This document shows positions 34,482-45,223 of a stretch of 64,000 bases of DNA, one piece after another; within the stretch, counting starts at the first letter, position 1; each line of letters starts with the position of its first letter. This DNA comes from Pedococcus_A sp963730585 (lineage in GTDB: Bacteria > Actinomycetota > Actinomycetes > Actinomycetales > Dermatophilaceae), in contig CAVSSL010000013.1 of NCBI GenBank assembly GCA_963730585.1, forward strand, positions 124,001-188,000, given 5' to 3'. The notes beneath the pieces were generated by a model that worked only from the letters and a program-made list of their open reading frames with translations, had not been told where the DNA came from and made no database searches. A program made the translations under genes and the position numbers.

Positions 34482-34564
34482 CCCATCCTCGAAGTGTGAA
34501 TGTGGGCACCCTGGCTTGGCGCGCCCAGCGCAACAGCGACGGTACCCCAGGTGCTCCCAGGCAG

Positions 34565-34601
34565 AAAAAACGGGCAGTCCGGACGTGCTCCGGCACCGCC
34601 C
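34565..34601 (-). terminator. Intrinsic terminator of dapC
   Basis: On the minus strand a G/C stem (one bulge and one mismatch, 5-nt loop) is followed directly by six T (34570-34565). The only classic U-tract terminator in the window. Confidence 0.8.
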
Positions 34602-34636
34602 CGGCGCCGTGCCCTCAGGCCAGGAGCCCCGCGTCG

Positions 34637-35770
34637 TCAGCTCAGGCGAGCCGCAGCCGCCTCGATGCTTGCGTCACTGGCGGTCAAGGCGATTCGCACG
34701 TGCTGTCCGCCGGCGACGCCGTAGAACGTGCCGGGTGCGGCGAGGATGCCGCGGTCGGCGAGCCAGCCGACGGTGGCCCACGCGTCCTCGCCCCGGGTGC
34801 ACCACAGGTAGAGCCCCGCCTCGGAGTCGTCGACGCGGAGGCCGGCCCCCTCGACGGCCGCCTTGAGGCGGGCGCGGCGGGCGGCATACCGCGCCTTCTG
34901 CTCGGCCACGTGGCTGTCGTCGCCGAGCGCGGCGGCCATGGCGTGCTGCACGGGCGCGGGCATGATCATGCCCGCGTGCTTGCGCACCTCGAGCAGACGC
35001 TTGACCAGCGCGGGGTCGCCGGCCACGAACGCCGCGCGGTAGCCGGCGAGGTTCGACTGCTTGCTCAGCGAGTAGACGGCCAGCAGCCCCTCGTGGCTGC
35101 CGCCCGTGACACGGGGGTCGAGGATGCTCGGTGTGGTCGGCGGCTCCGTGCTCGACGGGTCACGCTCGCGCCAGTCGAGCTCGGCGTAGCACTCGTCGCT
35201 GGCGACGACGACTCCGTGACGGCGCGCCCAGTCGACCACCTTGGCCAGGTGCTCGACGCCGAGCACCTTTCCGGTCGGGTTGCCAGGACTGTTGAGCCAC
35301 AACAGTTTCGGCGCGGTGGACGGGGTGAGCGGCCCCAGCGCAGCGAGCCCGTCGACGACGGCCGGCACGGCCCCGGCCAGCCGGGCGCCGACGTCGTAGG
35401 TGGGGTACGCGATGCGGGGGTAGCCGACCACGTCACCGGCTCCCAGCTCGAGGAGGGTGGGCAGCCAGGCGACCAGCTCCTTGCTGCCGATGGTCGGCAT
35501 CACGCCGTCGGGGTCGAGACCCGGCACGCCGCGACGCCGCTCGAACCACCGGGCCACAGCCTCACGCAGCTCGGGCGTGCCCCAGGTCTGGGGGTACCCC
35601 GGAGCGTCGGCAGCCGACCGCAGGGCCTCCTGCACGACCACCGGGGTGGGGTCGACAGGCGTGCCGACCGACAGGTCGACGAGGGCGCCGCCGGGCAGGT
35701 CGGCGGAGACGGCGCTCGCCCGCTCCTTGTACGGAGCGAGCGAGTCCCAGGGAAAGTCAGGAAGACGCAC
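34637..35770 (-). CDS. dapC: Succinyldiaminopimelate transaminase
   Basis: 377 residues. Fold-type I PLP enzyme: LWLNSPGNPTGKVL, VVASDECYAELDW and the PLP lysine in SLSKQSNLAGYR. The protein family pairs with DapD and DapE in the succinylase branch, and it follows fdxC exactly as Rv1178 follows Rv1177 (from memory). GTG 35770 lies 3 nt after the ferredoxin stop, so the two form an operon ending at a U-tract terminator. Confidence 0.93.
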   Translation of the reverse strand: MRLPDFPWDSLAPYKERASAVSADLPGGALVDLSVGTPVDPTPVVVQEALRSAADAPGYPQTWGTPELREAVARWFERRRGVPGLDPDGVMPTIGSKELVAWLPTLLELGAGDVVGYPRIAYPTYDVGARLAGAVPAVVDGLAALGPLTPSTAPKLLWLNSPGNPTGKVLGVEHLAKVVDWARRHGVVVASDECYAELDWRERDPSSTEPPTTPSILDPRVTGGSHEGLLAVYSLSKQSNLAGYRAAFVAGDPALVKRLLEVRKHAGMIMPAPVQHAMAAALGDDSHVAEQKARYAARRARLKAAVEGAGLRVDDSEAGLYLWCTRGEDAWATVGWLADRGILAAPGTFYGVAGGQHVRIALTASDASIEAAAARLS

Positions 35771-35773
35771 AGG

Positions 35774-36100
35774 TCACTCGTCGTGCTCCTGCGGCGGCAG
35801 GGCGGAGATGAGCGGGTGGTCCTTGTTGATCAGGCCGAGCTTGGCGGCGCCACCGGGGCTGCCGAGGTCGTCGAAGAACTCGACGTTGGCCTTGTAGTAG
35901 TCGGCCCACTGCTCGGGCACGTCGTCCTCGTAGTAGATCGCCTCGACCGGGCAGACCGGCTCACAGGCACCGCAGTCGACGCACTCGTCGGGGTGGATGT
36001 AGAGCGACCGCTCACCCTCGTAGATGCAGTCGACGGGGCATTCCTCGATGCACGCCTTGTCCTTCAGGTCGACGCAAGGCTGGGCGATCACGTAGGTCAT
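35774..36100 (-). CDS. fdxC: 7Fe (3Fe-4S/4Fe-4S) ferredoxin
   Basis: 108 residues. Cysteines in PCVDLKDKACIEECPVDC and CVDCGACEPVCPVEAIYYED give one [3Fe-4S] and one [4Fe-4S] site, with a C-terminal extension as in mycobacterial FdxC. Start MTYVIAQPC at ATG 36100; upstream ATG 36118 has no homology and sits beyond the -10 box. Leaderless: TAGTAT 7 nt upstream. Electron carrier; partner unknown. Confidence 0.95.
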   Translation of the reverse strand: MTYVIAQPCVDLKDKACIEECPVDCIYEGERSLYIHPDECVDCGACEPVCPVEAIYYEDDVPEQWADYYKANVEFFDDLGSPGGAAKLGLINKDHPLISALPPQEHDE

Positions 36101-36120
36101 AGCGCACATACTATGCACGC
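36101..36120. promoter_or_regulatory. 20-bp divergent promoter with shared palindromic -10
   Basis: Plus TACTAT (36109-36114) is 6 nt from GTG 36121; minus TAGTAT (36113-36108) is 7 nt from ATG 36100. The two boxes overlap in CATACTATG, so both leaderless genes use the same melted segment. Confidence 0.65.
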
Positions 36121-37155
36121 GTGCCCGACCTTGCCGCAGCGCTCCCCATCGGTGCTCGTGTCGTGGTCAGGTGGCGGCTCGAGACTGTCGACGAGGCCAC
36201 CGGGGCGACCCTCACCGACGCGGTCGGCACCCTGTCCGCGGCCGACGAGCACACGCTCACGGTGGACACCCGCCGCGGACCGGTCGTGGTCGAACGCGCA
36301 CGGGTCGTGGCGGCCAAGGAGCTGCCCCCGAAGCCGGTCCGTCGCGGCGCCCCGCACCGCGCCATCGGCATCGACGACCTCCAGCGCGTCATGGCGCCGT
36401 CCTGGGGTGCGGTCGAGCGCGAGCAGCTCGGCGACTGGATGCTGCGCGCGTCCTCCGGCTACACCCAGCGCGGCAACTCGGTGGTCCCCGTGGGGGACCC
36501 GGGACTCCCCCTCGCCACCGCCGTCGAGCGGGTGGAGCAGTGGTATGCCGCGCGCGGCCTCCCGGCGAAGTTCGCCGTCGCGGGACCGCAGGGGTTCGAC
36601 CCGGCCGACGACCCGCTGGGCTCCCTGCTGCTGTCGCGCCGCTATACCGCCGCCAGCCTGACCCTGAACCTCACGGCTCCCACCGACACCGTGGCGGCGG
36701 CCGATCCCGGCGGCCCGGCGGTCGTCACCGCCCCTGAGCTGTCGGACCGCTGGCTGGAGACCTACCACCGCACCCGGACGACCATCCCCGGCGCCACGGA
36801 GGCCGTCCTCCGGGGCAGTCCACGCCAGCTGTTCGGCCACATCCTCCCGGGCGGCGGCCTGTCGCAGCAGCTCGGCCTGCGCGCCGCCGACGCGGCCGGC
36901 ACCACACCGATCGCCCTGGGACGCCTGGGGATCGCCCAGGGTTGGGCGGGGCTGGGTGCGGTCTGGACGGACCCGGCATACCGGGGTCGCGGCCTGGCCT
37001 CGCACCTCACCGCGCAGCTGGCGGCGCAGGTGCGCGGCGACGGCGTGCACCTGATGCACCTGCAGGTCGAGCACGACAACGCCACGGCGATCCGGCTCTA
37101 CCGGCGCCTCGGGTTCGAGGTGCACTCGTCCTACGCGTACCTCACCGCGCCCTAA
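36121..37155 (+). CDS. GNAT-family N-acetyltransferase with N-terminal regulatory-like domain
   Basis: 344 residues from GTG 36121. The C-terminal GNAT motif A (VWTDPAYRGRGLASHLTAQLAAQ) and motif B (LHLQVEHDNATAIRLYRRLGFE) are near residues 278-335. The first ~80 residues form a small beta domain (VVRWRLETVDEATG...ADEHTLTVDTRRG) seen in a group of actinobacterial GNATs. Acceptor unknown. Divergent from fdxC. Confidence 0.87.
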   Translation: MPDLAAALPIGARVVVRWRLETVDEATGATLTDAVGTLSAADEHTLTVDTRRGPVVVERARVVAAKELPPKPVRRGAPHRAIGIDDLQRVMAPSWGAVEREQLGDWMLRASSGYTQRGNSVVPVGDPGLPLATAVERVEQWYAARGLPAKFAVAGPQGFDPADDPLGSLLLSRRYTAASLTLNLTAPTDTVAAADPGGPAVVTAPELSDRWLETYHRTRTTIPGATEAVLRGSPRQLFGHILPGGGLSQQLGLRAADAAGTTPIALGRLGIAQGWAGLGAVWTDPAYRGRGLASHLTAQLAAQVRGDGVHLMHLQVEHDNATAIRLYRRLGFEVHSSYAYLTAP

Positions 37156-37196
37156 ACCTGTGGCGCGTCCTCGCTGAGGCCGCGAAGGTGTGGCCC

Positions 37197-37610
37197 ATGG
37201 CCTCCCGCATCTCGCACACGACCGTCGACTCCCGTGACGCGCACGCCCAGTCCGTCTGGTGGGGGCAGGTGCTCGGCTTCTCGGAAGACCCGCGCGACCC
37301 GAACGAGCCCGGCCACGAGGAGTGCATGATCTTCTCGTCGGACGGCCGCCAGCGCGTGCTGTTCATCGAGGTGCCCGAGGACAAGGCCGTGAAGAACCGG
37401 CTGCACTTCGACCTGTGGCCCACCGACCGGACGATGAACGCGGAGGTCGACCGGCTGCTGGACCTGGGCGCGACGATGGTCCACGACCTGCGCGACCACC
37501 GCGGCCCCGGCACCGGCTGGGCCACCCTGGCCGACCCGGAGGGGAACGAGTTCTGCGTGCTGCGCAGCGAGGCGGAGAGGCCGGACCCCTACGCCCACCT
37601 GGTCCGCTGA
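37197..37610 (+). CDS. VOC-family (glyoxalase-like) protein
   Basis: 137 residues. Two beta-alpha-beta-beta-beta modules with ISHTTVDSRDAHAQSVWWGQVLGF at the start and GTGWATLADPEGNEFCVL near the end; candidate metal ligands His and Glu are present. Typical of the small glyoxalase/bleomycin-resistance-like proteins whose ligands are unknown. GAAGG lies about 10 nt before ATG 37197. Convergent with vanW. Confidence 0.85.
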   Translation: MASRISHTTVDSRDAHAQSVWWGQVLGFSEDPRDPNEPGHEECMIFSSDGRQRVLFIEVPEDKAVKNRLHFDLWPTDRTMNAEVDRLLDLGATMVHDLRDHRGPGTGWATLADPEGNEFCVLRSEAERPDPYAHLVR

Positions 37611-37638
37611 CCCGTCGGCGTCGCCGACCGGCTGACCG

Positions 37639-39348
37639 CTAGTCCGCCTTGGGGTGGGTGCAGGTGACGTCGTCCTCGGGGATGTAGTGGGTGTTGAAGG
37701 TCGAGCGCTTCACCTCTTTGCCGGCCTTCTTGAAGATCCGGGTCACCGTCACGTCGAAGCCGGGCGTGGGGCTCTGCGGCACGCACGTGGGGCGGTCGTC
37801 GACGATCTTCTTGGGCTTGACCACGTTGCGCCGCGGGCCCTTGACGGCCTCGACGTCCCAGGTCTTCCTGCCGTGGAAGGTCACCGTGACGCTGTTGCCG
37901 GACACGGAGGCCTGGATGAGGATGCCGCTGCCGGTGTCGTTGGTGAACCGGTTGTCGACGTCCGGCCAGGAGATGGTGGCCTCACGCCCCTCGGGGTAGC
38001 GCGCGATGTAGAAGCTGTGCGGGTGGTGCTCCTCGATCCGCGCACCCGAGAAGAAGATCGCGTTGAACAGCGTCGTCGACAGCTGCGAGATGCCGCCGCC
38101 GTAGTCCTTGACGAGCCGGCCGTTGATGATGACGGGGGCCTCGTTGTAGCCCTTGGCACCGGTCCGCTGGCCGAGCAGGCCGTTGAGGCTGAACGTCTTC
38201 CCCGGCGCCACGAAGGTGCCGTTGAGGGTGCGCGCGGCGATGGTGATGTTCTCGGTGCGCGGAGGGTTGTACGGGAACTGCGTCGTGAAGGTCGAGATGA
38301 CCTCGGTCGGCGCGATCTTCTTGGCCTCGTCGGTCGTGAGGTCGGGCTGCACGATCGTGGTCTTGACGGCGACGGTGCGGCTGCTCGACGTCAGGGCCGG
38401 GCCGAACCCGCCGACCAGCGACTTCTCGTCGATCTGCAGACCGGTCTTGGCCGGCACGAGCACCGCCCTGCTGCCCTCGAGCCGGAAGGAGGCGTCCTCC
38501 GCCTTGGGCTCCAGCCCCTTCTCCGCGGCGGCGGCGCGCACGGCGGCCAGCAGCTTCTTGCTGTCGTATGCCGGCGCGAGACGCCCGTCGCCACCGGCCT
38601 TCATCGTGACGGCGGGGGCGAACTCGGCGGGCCGCAGCGCGAGCGTGGTCGCGCCGACCGAGACCTTCACCGGGGCCGACATCGCCTTGTCCGCGAACTC
38701 GGTGCGGGCGCGCTGGACCTCCTCGGCGGAGACCTTGGGCTGGACCGTGTTCACGACACCCTTGACGGGCGTGCTGGCGGGCCAGGCTGCGGCGATCGCG
38801 TCGGCGGTCTCCTCGACCTTGAGCGACACACCCGTCACGGGGGCGACGACCTTCACCCGCCCCTCGGGGAAGGTGATCGAACCTTCCTGGGCGCCCTTGT
38901 CGACGCCCTTGGCCGTCTCGGTCAGCACCGCACGCAACCGGTCGCGGTCGACGTCGGTCCTCAGCGGCTCGTCGTCGCCACCGTTGAGGTGGTTCCACAG
39001 GTCGCCCGGCTTGAGGGAGAAGCCGCTCAGTCCCTGGAGGGTCTCCTCGAGGTCGAGGGAGAGCCCCGCGGCGGAGGGGTCGATGTCGATGGTCCGCCCC
39101 GCGGCCTGGAGCCGGACGGGCGCGGAGGCGCGCGAGGCCAGCTGGCGCTTCAGCGTGGCCTCGGCGTCGGCAGGCGACTTGCCGCCGATCGGGATGCCGG
39201 CCACCGAGGCGTTGGCGGGGACGTGCCGGCCGAGGAAGGCGGCCAGGCCGATGTAGCCCGCGGCCAGCACCGCCAGGGCAATGGCCAGGCGCAGGGCGGC
39301 GCCGCCCCGTTCACCACGTCGCACTACGTCACGCTCCGTCTCAGGCAA
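37639..39348 (-). CDS. VanW-family protein with peptidoglycan-binding-like (YoaR) repeats
   Basis: 569 residues. One N-terminal transmembrane anchor (about 20-40), two PG_binding_4-type repeats, and a C-terminal VanW domain with TENITIAARTLNGTFVAPGKTFSLNG, GYNEAPVIINGRL and GGGISQLSTTLFNA. It is extracytoplasmic; the role of VanW is unknown, though it is linked to glycopeptide response in some clusters. TTG 39348 overlaps the flavin reductase stop by 8 nt; GTG at 39327 or 39324 are alternatives. Confidence 0.88.
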   Translation of the reverse strand: MPETERDVVRRGERGGAALRLAIALAVLAAGYIGLAAFLGRHVPANASVAGIPIGGKSPADAEATLKRQLASRASAPVRLQAAGRTIDIDPSAAGLSLDLEETLQGLSGFSLKPGDLWNHLNGGDDEPLRTDVDRDRLRAVLTETAKGVDKGAQEGSITFPEGRVKVVAPVTGVSLKVEETADAIAAAWPASTPVKGVVNTVQPKVSAEEVQRARTEFADKAMSAPVKVSVGATTLALRPAEFAPAVTMKAGGDGRLAPAYDSKKLLAAVRAAAAEKGLEPKAEDASFRLEGSRAVLVPAKTGLQIDEKSLVGGFGPALTSSSRTVAVKTTIVQPDLTTDEAKKIAPTEVISTFTTQFPYNPPRTENITIAARTLNGTFVAPGKTFSLNGLLGQRTGAKGYNEAPVIINGRLVKDYGGGISQLSTTLFNAIFFSGARIEEHHPHSFYIARYPEGREATISWPDVDNRFTNDTGSGILIQASVSGNSVTVTFHGRKTWDVEAVKGPRRNVVKPKKIVDDRPTCVPQSPTPGFDVTVTRIFKKAGKEVKRSTFNTHYIPEDDVTCTHPKAD

Positions 39349-39832
39349 GGGACCCGTAGCGGCTGCGGTAGTAGGTCAGGGCCGCTCCGGGGTGCTCAGC
39401 AACTCCGAGCGACACTACTTCGCCGACCACGATGCTGTGGTCGCCGGCTGGGTGGATGTCGGTGGTCTGACACTCAATCGTTGCCAACGCCCCGTCCAGC
39501 AGCGCCACGCCGGTGCTCCCGCGGTGGTGGGGCACCCGGTCGAGCTGGCCGTGCAGGGGCCTGCCCTGGGTGGCGAGCCACTCCGCGGTCGGGCGCTGGT
39601 CGGAGCTGAGCACGCTGAGGCCCCACCTCCCCGCGTCCGTCACTGCGTCGTGGAACCGGGCGTCGACCTCGATGCAGGCGAGCACCAGCATCGGCTCCAT
39701 CGACACCGACGCCACGGCGTTGGCCGTCATCGCGTGGTCGTGGCCCTCCGTGACCGTGGTCAGGATGGCGACGCCGGTGGCGAAGCGGCCCATGGCCAGG
39801 CGGAACCGATCCCTGGTGGGCTCCTCCCTCAT
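39341..39832 (-). CDS. Flavin reductase family protein (FMN-binding split barrel)
   Basis: 163 residues. RFRLAMGRFATGVAILTT and AMTANAVASVSMEPMLVLAC are the classic flavin-reductase-like motifs, with a SIVVGEVVSLGV segment near the end. It would reduce FMN with NAD(P)H to supply a monooxygenase, but none is adjacent. ATG 39832 overlaps the mshB stop as ATGA. Confidence 0.9.
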   Translation of the reverse strand: MREEPTRDRFRLAMGRFATGVAILTTVTEGHDHAMTANAVASVSMEPMLVLACIEVDARFHDAVTDAGRWGLSVLSSDQRPTAEWLATQGRPLHGQLDRVPHHRGSTGVALLDGALATIECQTTDIHPAGDHSIVVGEVVSLGVAEHPGAALTYYRSRYGSLA

Positions 39833-40719
39833 GCGGCGCCACCGGGGAGCAGCGAGGTGAGGCGGGGGGCACCGGCAGGACCCGGCACCAGGGCCCCGGT
39901 TGCCGGGTCCAGCAGCGCGAACCCCTCGCGCCCGGGCAGGCGGGCTGCGACATCGTTGGACAACGCGTAGCAGCGCTCCCCCACGCTGACCTGGGTGCGG
40001 TGCGCGCGCAGCGCCGCCTCCTGGGCCGGCACCGCGTCCGGGTCGATGATCTCGTGGCTCACGAGCCCATCGTCGACGACGGACGGCGGGAATGCCTCAC
40101 CGGGGCCAGGGACGTGCCAGCCGGAGGTGGCCGGCACGTGCTCCGCCAGCCACGCGCGGTCCTCCTGGGCCCACGAGCGGGGCGTCAGCACGGCATACAG
40201 GGCGGGGCGCTCCGACGCGGGAAGGCCCGCCACGGCTGCGCAGGTGACGCGGTGGGTCTGGATGTGGTCCGGGTGGCCGTAGCCGCCGTGCTCGTCGTAG
40301 GTGACGACGACGGCCGGGCGGAGCTCGGCGACGACGTCGGCCACCAGTCGCGCCGCCTCGTCGAGGTCGGCGTTCACGAACGCGTCCGGGTGCTGCGCCG
40401 TGGGCGTGCCTGCCATGCCCGAGTCGCGCCAGCGCGAGAGCACGCCCCGCTGCGGGTCCTCGCCGAGCACGCGGTGCCGCACTCCGAGGGCGGCCATGGC
40501 CTGGCGCAGCTCCTCGCGGCGCCAGGGACCGAGGGTGTCGTCGCGGTCCGACGCCAGGTGGGCCAGCTCCACCGGGATGACCTCGCCCTCCTCGCCGAGG
40601 GTGCAGGTGAGCACGTGCACCTCGTGGCCCTGCCGGGCGTGGTGCGCGAGCGCCACACCGGTGGCGAGGCTCTCGTCGTCCGGGTGGGCGTGGACGAACA
40701 GCAGTGTCTGCGGGCTCAC
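39829..40719 (-). CDS. mshB: N-acetyl-glucosaminyl-inositol deacetylase (mycothiol biosynthesis)
   Basis: 296 residues. Zinc motif HAHPDDES at about 10-17 and GYGHPDHIQTH near 150 are the MshB pattern; length matches. It deacetylates GlcNAc-Ins to GlcN-Ins for mycothiol. GTG 40719 overlaps the stop of the lipoprotein gene as GTGA. Order typA-lipoprotein-mshB agrees with Rv1165-Rv1166-Rv1170 in M. tuberculosis (from memory). Mca is a related alternative, less likely by position. Confidence 0.85.
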   Translation of the reverse strand: MSPQTLLFVHAHPDDESLATGVALAHHARQGHEVHVLTCTLGEEGEVIPVELAHLASDRDDTLGPWRREELRQAMAALGVRHRVLGEDPQRGVLSRWRDSGMAGTPTAQHPDAFVNADLDEAARLVADVVAELRPAVVVTYDEHGGYGHPDHIQTHRVTCAAVAGLPASERPALYAVLTPRSWAQEDRAWLAEHVPATSGWHVPGPGEAFPPSVVDDGLVSHEIIDPDAVPAQEAALRAHRTQVSVGERCYALSNDVAARLPGREGFALLDPATGALVPGPAGAPRLTSLLPGGAA

Positions 40720-42464
40720 CGCACCCCGACCCGCGCGAGGTCGACGTAGCCGCCGAGGGCCTCGTTGGCCGCCAGCCCGGCGACCTCGGAGCCGGCCGTG
40801 AAGAGGGCCCGGTGCTGGGCGAGCGGCACGTAGATGCCCCGCTTCAGCAGGCCGGCGTCGACCTCGGCCCACGCCTTCTCCCGCGCAGCCGGGTCGGGGA
40901 GCGCGGTGATCTCACTCATCCGGTCGTTGACCTTGGCGTCGGAGAACCGGCCGAGGTCGCGGCCGGAGCCCGCGTCGGACAGGTTGACCCGGCTGTCGAA
41001 CAGCGGGGCGAGCACCGTGGAGGCCGACGGCCAGTCGGCGGCCCAGTTGGCCCAGATGACGTCGCTCTGCCGGGTGCGCTGCGGCGACGACACGGAGGCG
41101 AAGTAGTCCTTCTTCACCGGCTGGAGCACGACTTCGAACCCGCCGGCCTCCCAGCCGTTCTTGAGTGCGGCCATCGCCTTGTCGGCGGTCGGGGTCGACC
41201 GGTACGCGACACGCACCTTCACCGGCAGGGTGAGCCCGCTCTCCTGCAGCAGCGAGCGGGCTGCCGCAGCGTCGCCCCGGGGACCCGAGCGCAGCACGTC
41301 GTCACCGGCGTGGCCCGGCATCGTCCTGCCGACCACCGACCAGGCCGGCGAGGCGGCGGTCGAGCCGCCGAGGGCGGCGACGTAGCCCTCACGGTTGGTC
41401 GCGATGGCCAGCGCCCGACGGGCCTTCTCGCGGGCGAGCGGCCCGCTGCCGACGTTGAGCGCGAGGTAGTCGACGAGACCGAGGTGGGGGTTCACCGAGC
41501 GGGCGCGGAGCGCGTCGCTGCCCGTGATCCCGTGCTGCATGGCCGGCGGCGCGGAGTCGAGCGCCACCGCCCGGCGGTTGTCCTTCTCGTCGGCCATGAT
41601 CCGCTGCGCGGCGGTCTGCGACTCCACACCCTCCTGGTAGCGGATCCGCTCGGCTGACGGCCTGCGCACCGGGTCGGAGGACTGCTGCCAGCGCGGGTTG
41701 CGCTCGAAGGTGCCGCCGGTGCCCTCGTCCCAGCTGCCCTTGAGCAGGTAGGGGCCGTTGGAGAACACGGCGTGCTGGGCGGCCGCCCGCTTGTCGGCGC
41801 TCTTCTTGTAGGGCGCGAAGGGCGCCAGCGAGACCATCTGGTTGAAGTCGCCGCGCGGCTCGGTGAGGCGGAACGTCACGGTCCGGTCCTTGCAGGACAC
41901 CGCGTTGGCGAACGCCTTGGCCCCGGCGCTGCTCTTGCCGCTCGTGCCGCTCCATGGCCCGCGGTAGGTGGAGCTGCCGTCGGGCTTCTTCGGGATGTCG
42001 AGCGCCGCCAGCGGGTAGTTGAGGCCCTCCGTCGCGAACGGCTCAGCGAACGACCGCGCCACGCCGTGGCGCACGTCGTCGCACGTGACGGGCGAGCCGT
42101 CCTGCCACGTCACCCCGTCGCGCAGGGTGAAGGACCACGTCCGGAGGTCCTTGCTCGGCCGGCCGGTGTCGGTGGCGAGGTCGCCGACGAGGCGGCTCTG
42201 GGCCGCCGCGTCGGGGCCGGCCGGGAAGGCGGTCAGCGTGCGCATGAAGACCCGGCCCGCGAAGGCCATGTCCTTCTTGGACGTCATCCGCTGGGGGTCC
42301 CAGGTCGAGACCGGGCCGAGCGACACCGCGGTCACGGTCGCGTCGTCGATGCTGCTGCTGGTGCGCTCCAGGGACACCGCCGAGCAGCCGGCAACCATGG
42401 TCGGGGCCACCAGGGCCCCGACCACAGCTGCGGGGACGAAGAGTCGTCGCGTTGGGCGCGCCAT
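40716..42464 (-). CDS. Solute-binding-protein-fold lipoprotein, LpqW-like by position
   Basis: 582 residues. Signal and lipobox VAGC (Cys near 27). SBP family 5 features: RMTSKKDMAFAGRVFMRTL, LRDGVTWQDGSPVTCDDVRHG and a C-terminal ADWPSASTVLAPLFDSR, also seen in the dppA at 58607-60353. No permease or ATPase genes are adjacent; instead it sits between typA and mshB, where M. tuberculosis has lpqW (Rv1166), a lipoprotein that regulates lipoarabinomannan branching. Either a stand-alone peptide binder or an LpqW-like regulator; position favours the latter, motifs shared with dppA favour the former. Confidence 0.8.
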   Translation of the reverse strand: MARPTRRLFVPAAVVGALVAPTMVAGCSAVSLERTSSSIDDATVTAVSLGPVSTWDPQRMTSKKDMAFAGRVFMRTLTAFPAGPDAAAQSRLVGDLATDTGRPSKDLRTWSFTLRDGVTWQDGSPVTCDDVRHGVARSFAEPFATEGLNYPLAALDIPKKPDGSSTYRGPWSGTSGKSSAGAKAFANAVSCKDRTVTFRLTEPRGDFNQMVSLAPFAPYKKSADKRAAAQHAVFSNGPYLLKGSWDEGTGGTFERNPRWQQSSDPVRRPSAERIRYQEGVESQTAAQRIMADEKDNRRAVALDSAPPAMQHGITGSDALRARSVNPHLGLVDYLALNVGSGPLAREKARRALAIATNREGYVAALGGSTAASPAWSVVGRTMPGHAGDDVLRSGPRGDAAAARSLLQESGLTLPVKVRVAYRSTPTADKAMAALKNGWEAGGFEVVLQPVKKDYFASVSSPQRTRQSDVIWANWAADWPSASTVLAPLFDSRVNLSDAGSGRDLGRFSDAKVNDRMSEITALPDPAAREKAWAEVDAGLLKRGIYVPLAQHRALFTAGSEVAGLAANEALGGYVDLARVGVR

Positions 42465-42478
42465 GCCAGCCGGCGGAC

Positions 42479-44357
<1,879 letters not shown>

Positions 44358-44456
44358 GGGCATGTGCTCCATTGTCTCAGGGTTTCGGGGATGCTCCGAA
44401 CCACGCACGCCTGGCCCCGTGAGCACGCCCACAGGACCACCCGCTCCCACCACCCT

Positions 44457-44580
44457 GTATGCCGTGGGGAGCCGTTCGTGTGCCGGCGGACTGGACTGCC
44501 CGGTGCCGGTCGCTGTGGAGGCTGAGCACGCGGACATACCGGTGTCGCTGTGCCGGTCTGTAGTCCTCCGGCGGTTCGAC
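44457..44580. repeat. Intergenic inverted-repeat element, related to 31947-32092
   Basis: GTATGCCG (44457), TGCCGGCGGAC (44481-44491) and a 17-mer (44559-44575) that matches 32070-32086 with one mismatch. The spacing between the last two is nearly the same in both copies (75 versus 78). No ORF in this 234-bp gap. Confidence 0.5.
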
Positions 44581-44597
44581 TGCCCGCGGACGCCGGC

Positions 44598-45047
44598 TCA
44601 GCGGGCCAGCCGCTCCTCGACCGCGCGCACGATGGGGAGGTCGGCGGGCAGCCACGGCACGGCATACAGGTCGTCCCGGCTGAGCCAGCGCAGCGCGTCG
44701 TGGTCCTCGAGGGGCGCGGGCTCGCCGTCGGTGACGGCGGCCCACCACACCCAGATCACGAAGTCCTCCCCCAGCGGCCAGCCGCCCCGCTCCAGCGGAC
44801 CCTCGAGCGGGCCCTCGAGCAGGTCGCCGAGCTCGACCTCGACGCCGAGCTCCTCCCGCAGCTCGCGGCGCAGCGCCTCGGCGTGCCGCTCCCCCGGGTC
44901 GACCTTGCCGCCGGGGAACTCCCACCCCCCGGCCAGGGCCGAGGGCTCCGTGCGGCGGGCCGAGAGCAGCCGCGACGGACGCCCGAGGTCGTCGACGATG
45001 GCCGCTCCCACGACCTCACGGCGGGTGCCGTGCTCCCCTGACGCCAT
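44598..45047 (-). CDS. NUDIX hydrolase (MutT-type)
   Basis: 149 residues. The Nudix box GGKVDPGERHAEALRRELREELG is complete. It should hydrolyse oxidised or modified nucleotides such as 8-oxo-dGTP; position next to typA resembles mycobacterial mutT2 (Rv1160, from memory). A short LEGPLEGPLE duplication lies after the box. GGAG lies about 10 nt before ATG 45047. Divergent from the peptide-binding gene. Confidence 0.9.
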   Translation of the reverse strand: MASGEHGTRREVVGAAIVDDLGRPSRLLSARRTEPSALAGGWEFPGGKVDPGERHAEALRRELREELGVEVELGDLLEGPLEGPLERGGWPLGEDFVIWVWWAAVTDGEPAPLEDHDALRWLSRDDLYAVPWLPADLPIVRAVEERLAR

Positions 45048-45223
45048 CGTGTTTCACTCCGGTAAATATCTGCGGCGCACCCTCGTGGCCACCGCATATC
45101 TCGCTATGGTCTGCCACCAACCGTAGAAGACGTGCTGTCACGCCCTGCGGCGCACCACATCACATCGCACATCCCCTGTGCCCGACCGGGCCCCGGGAGT
45201 TCGTACACCAAGCGAGGTATTCG

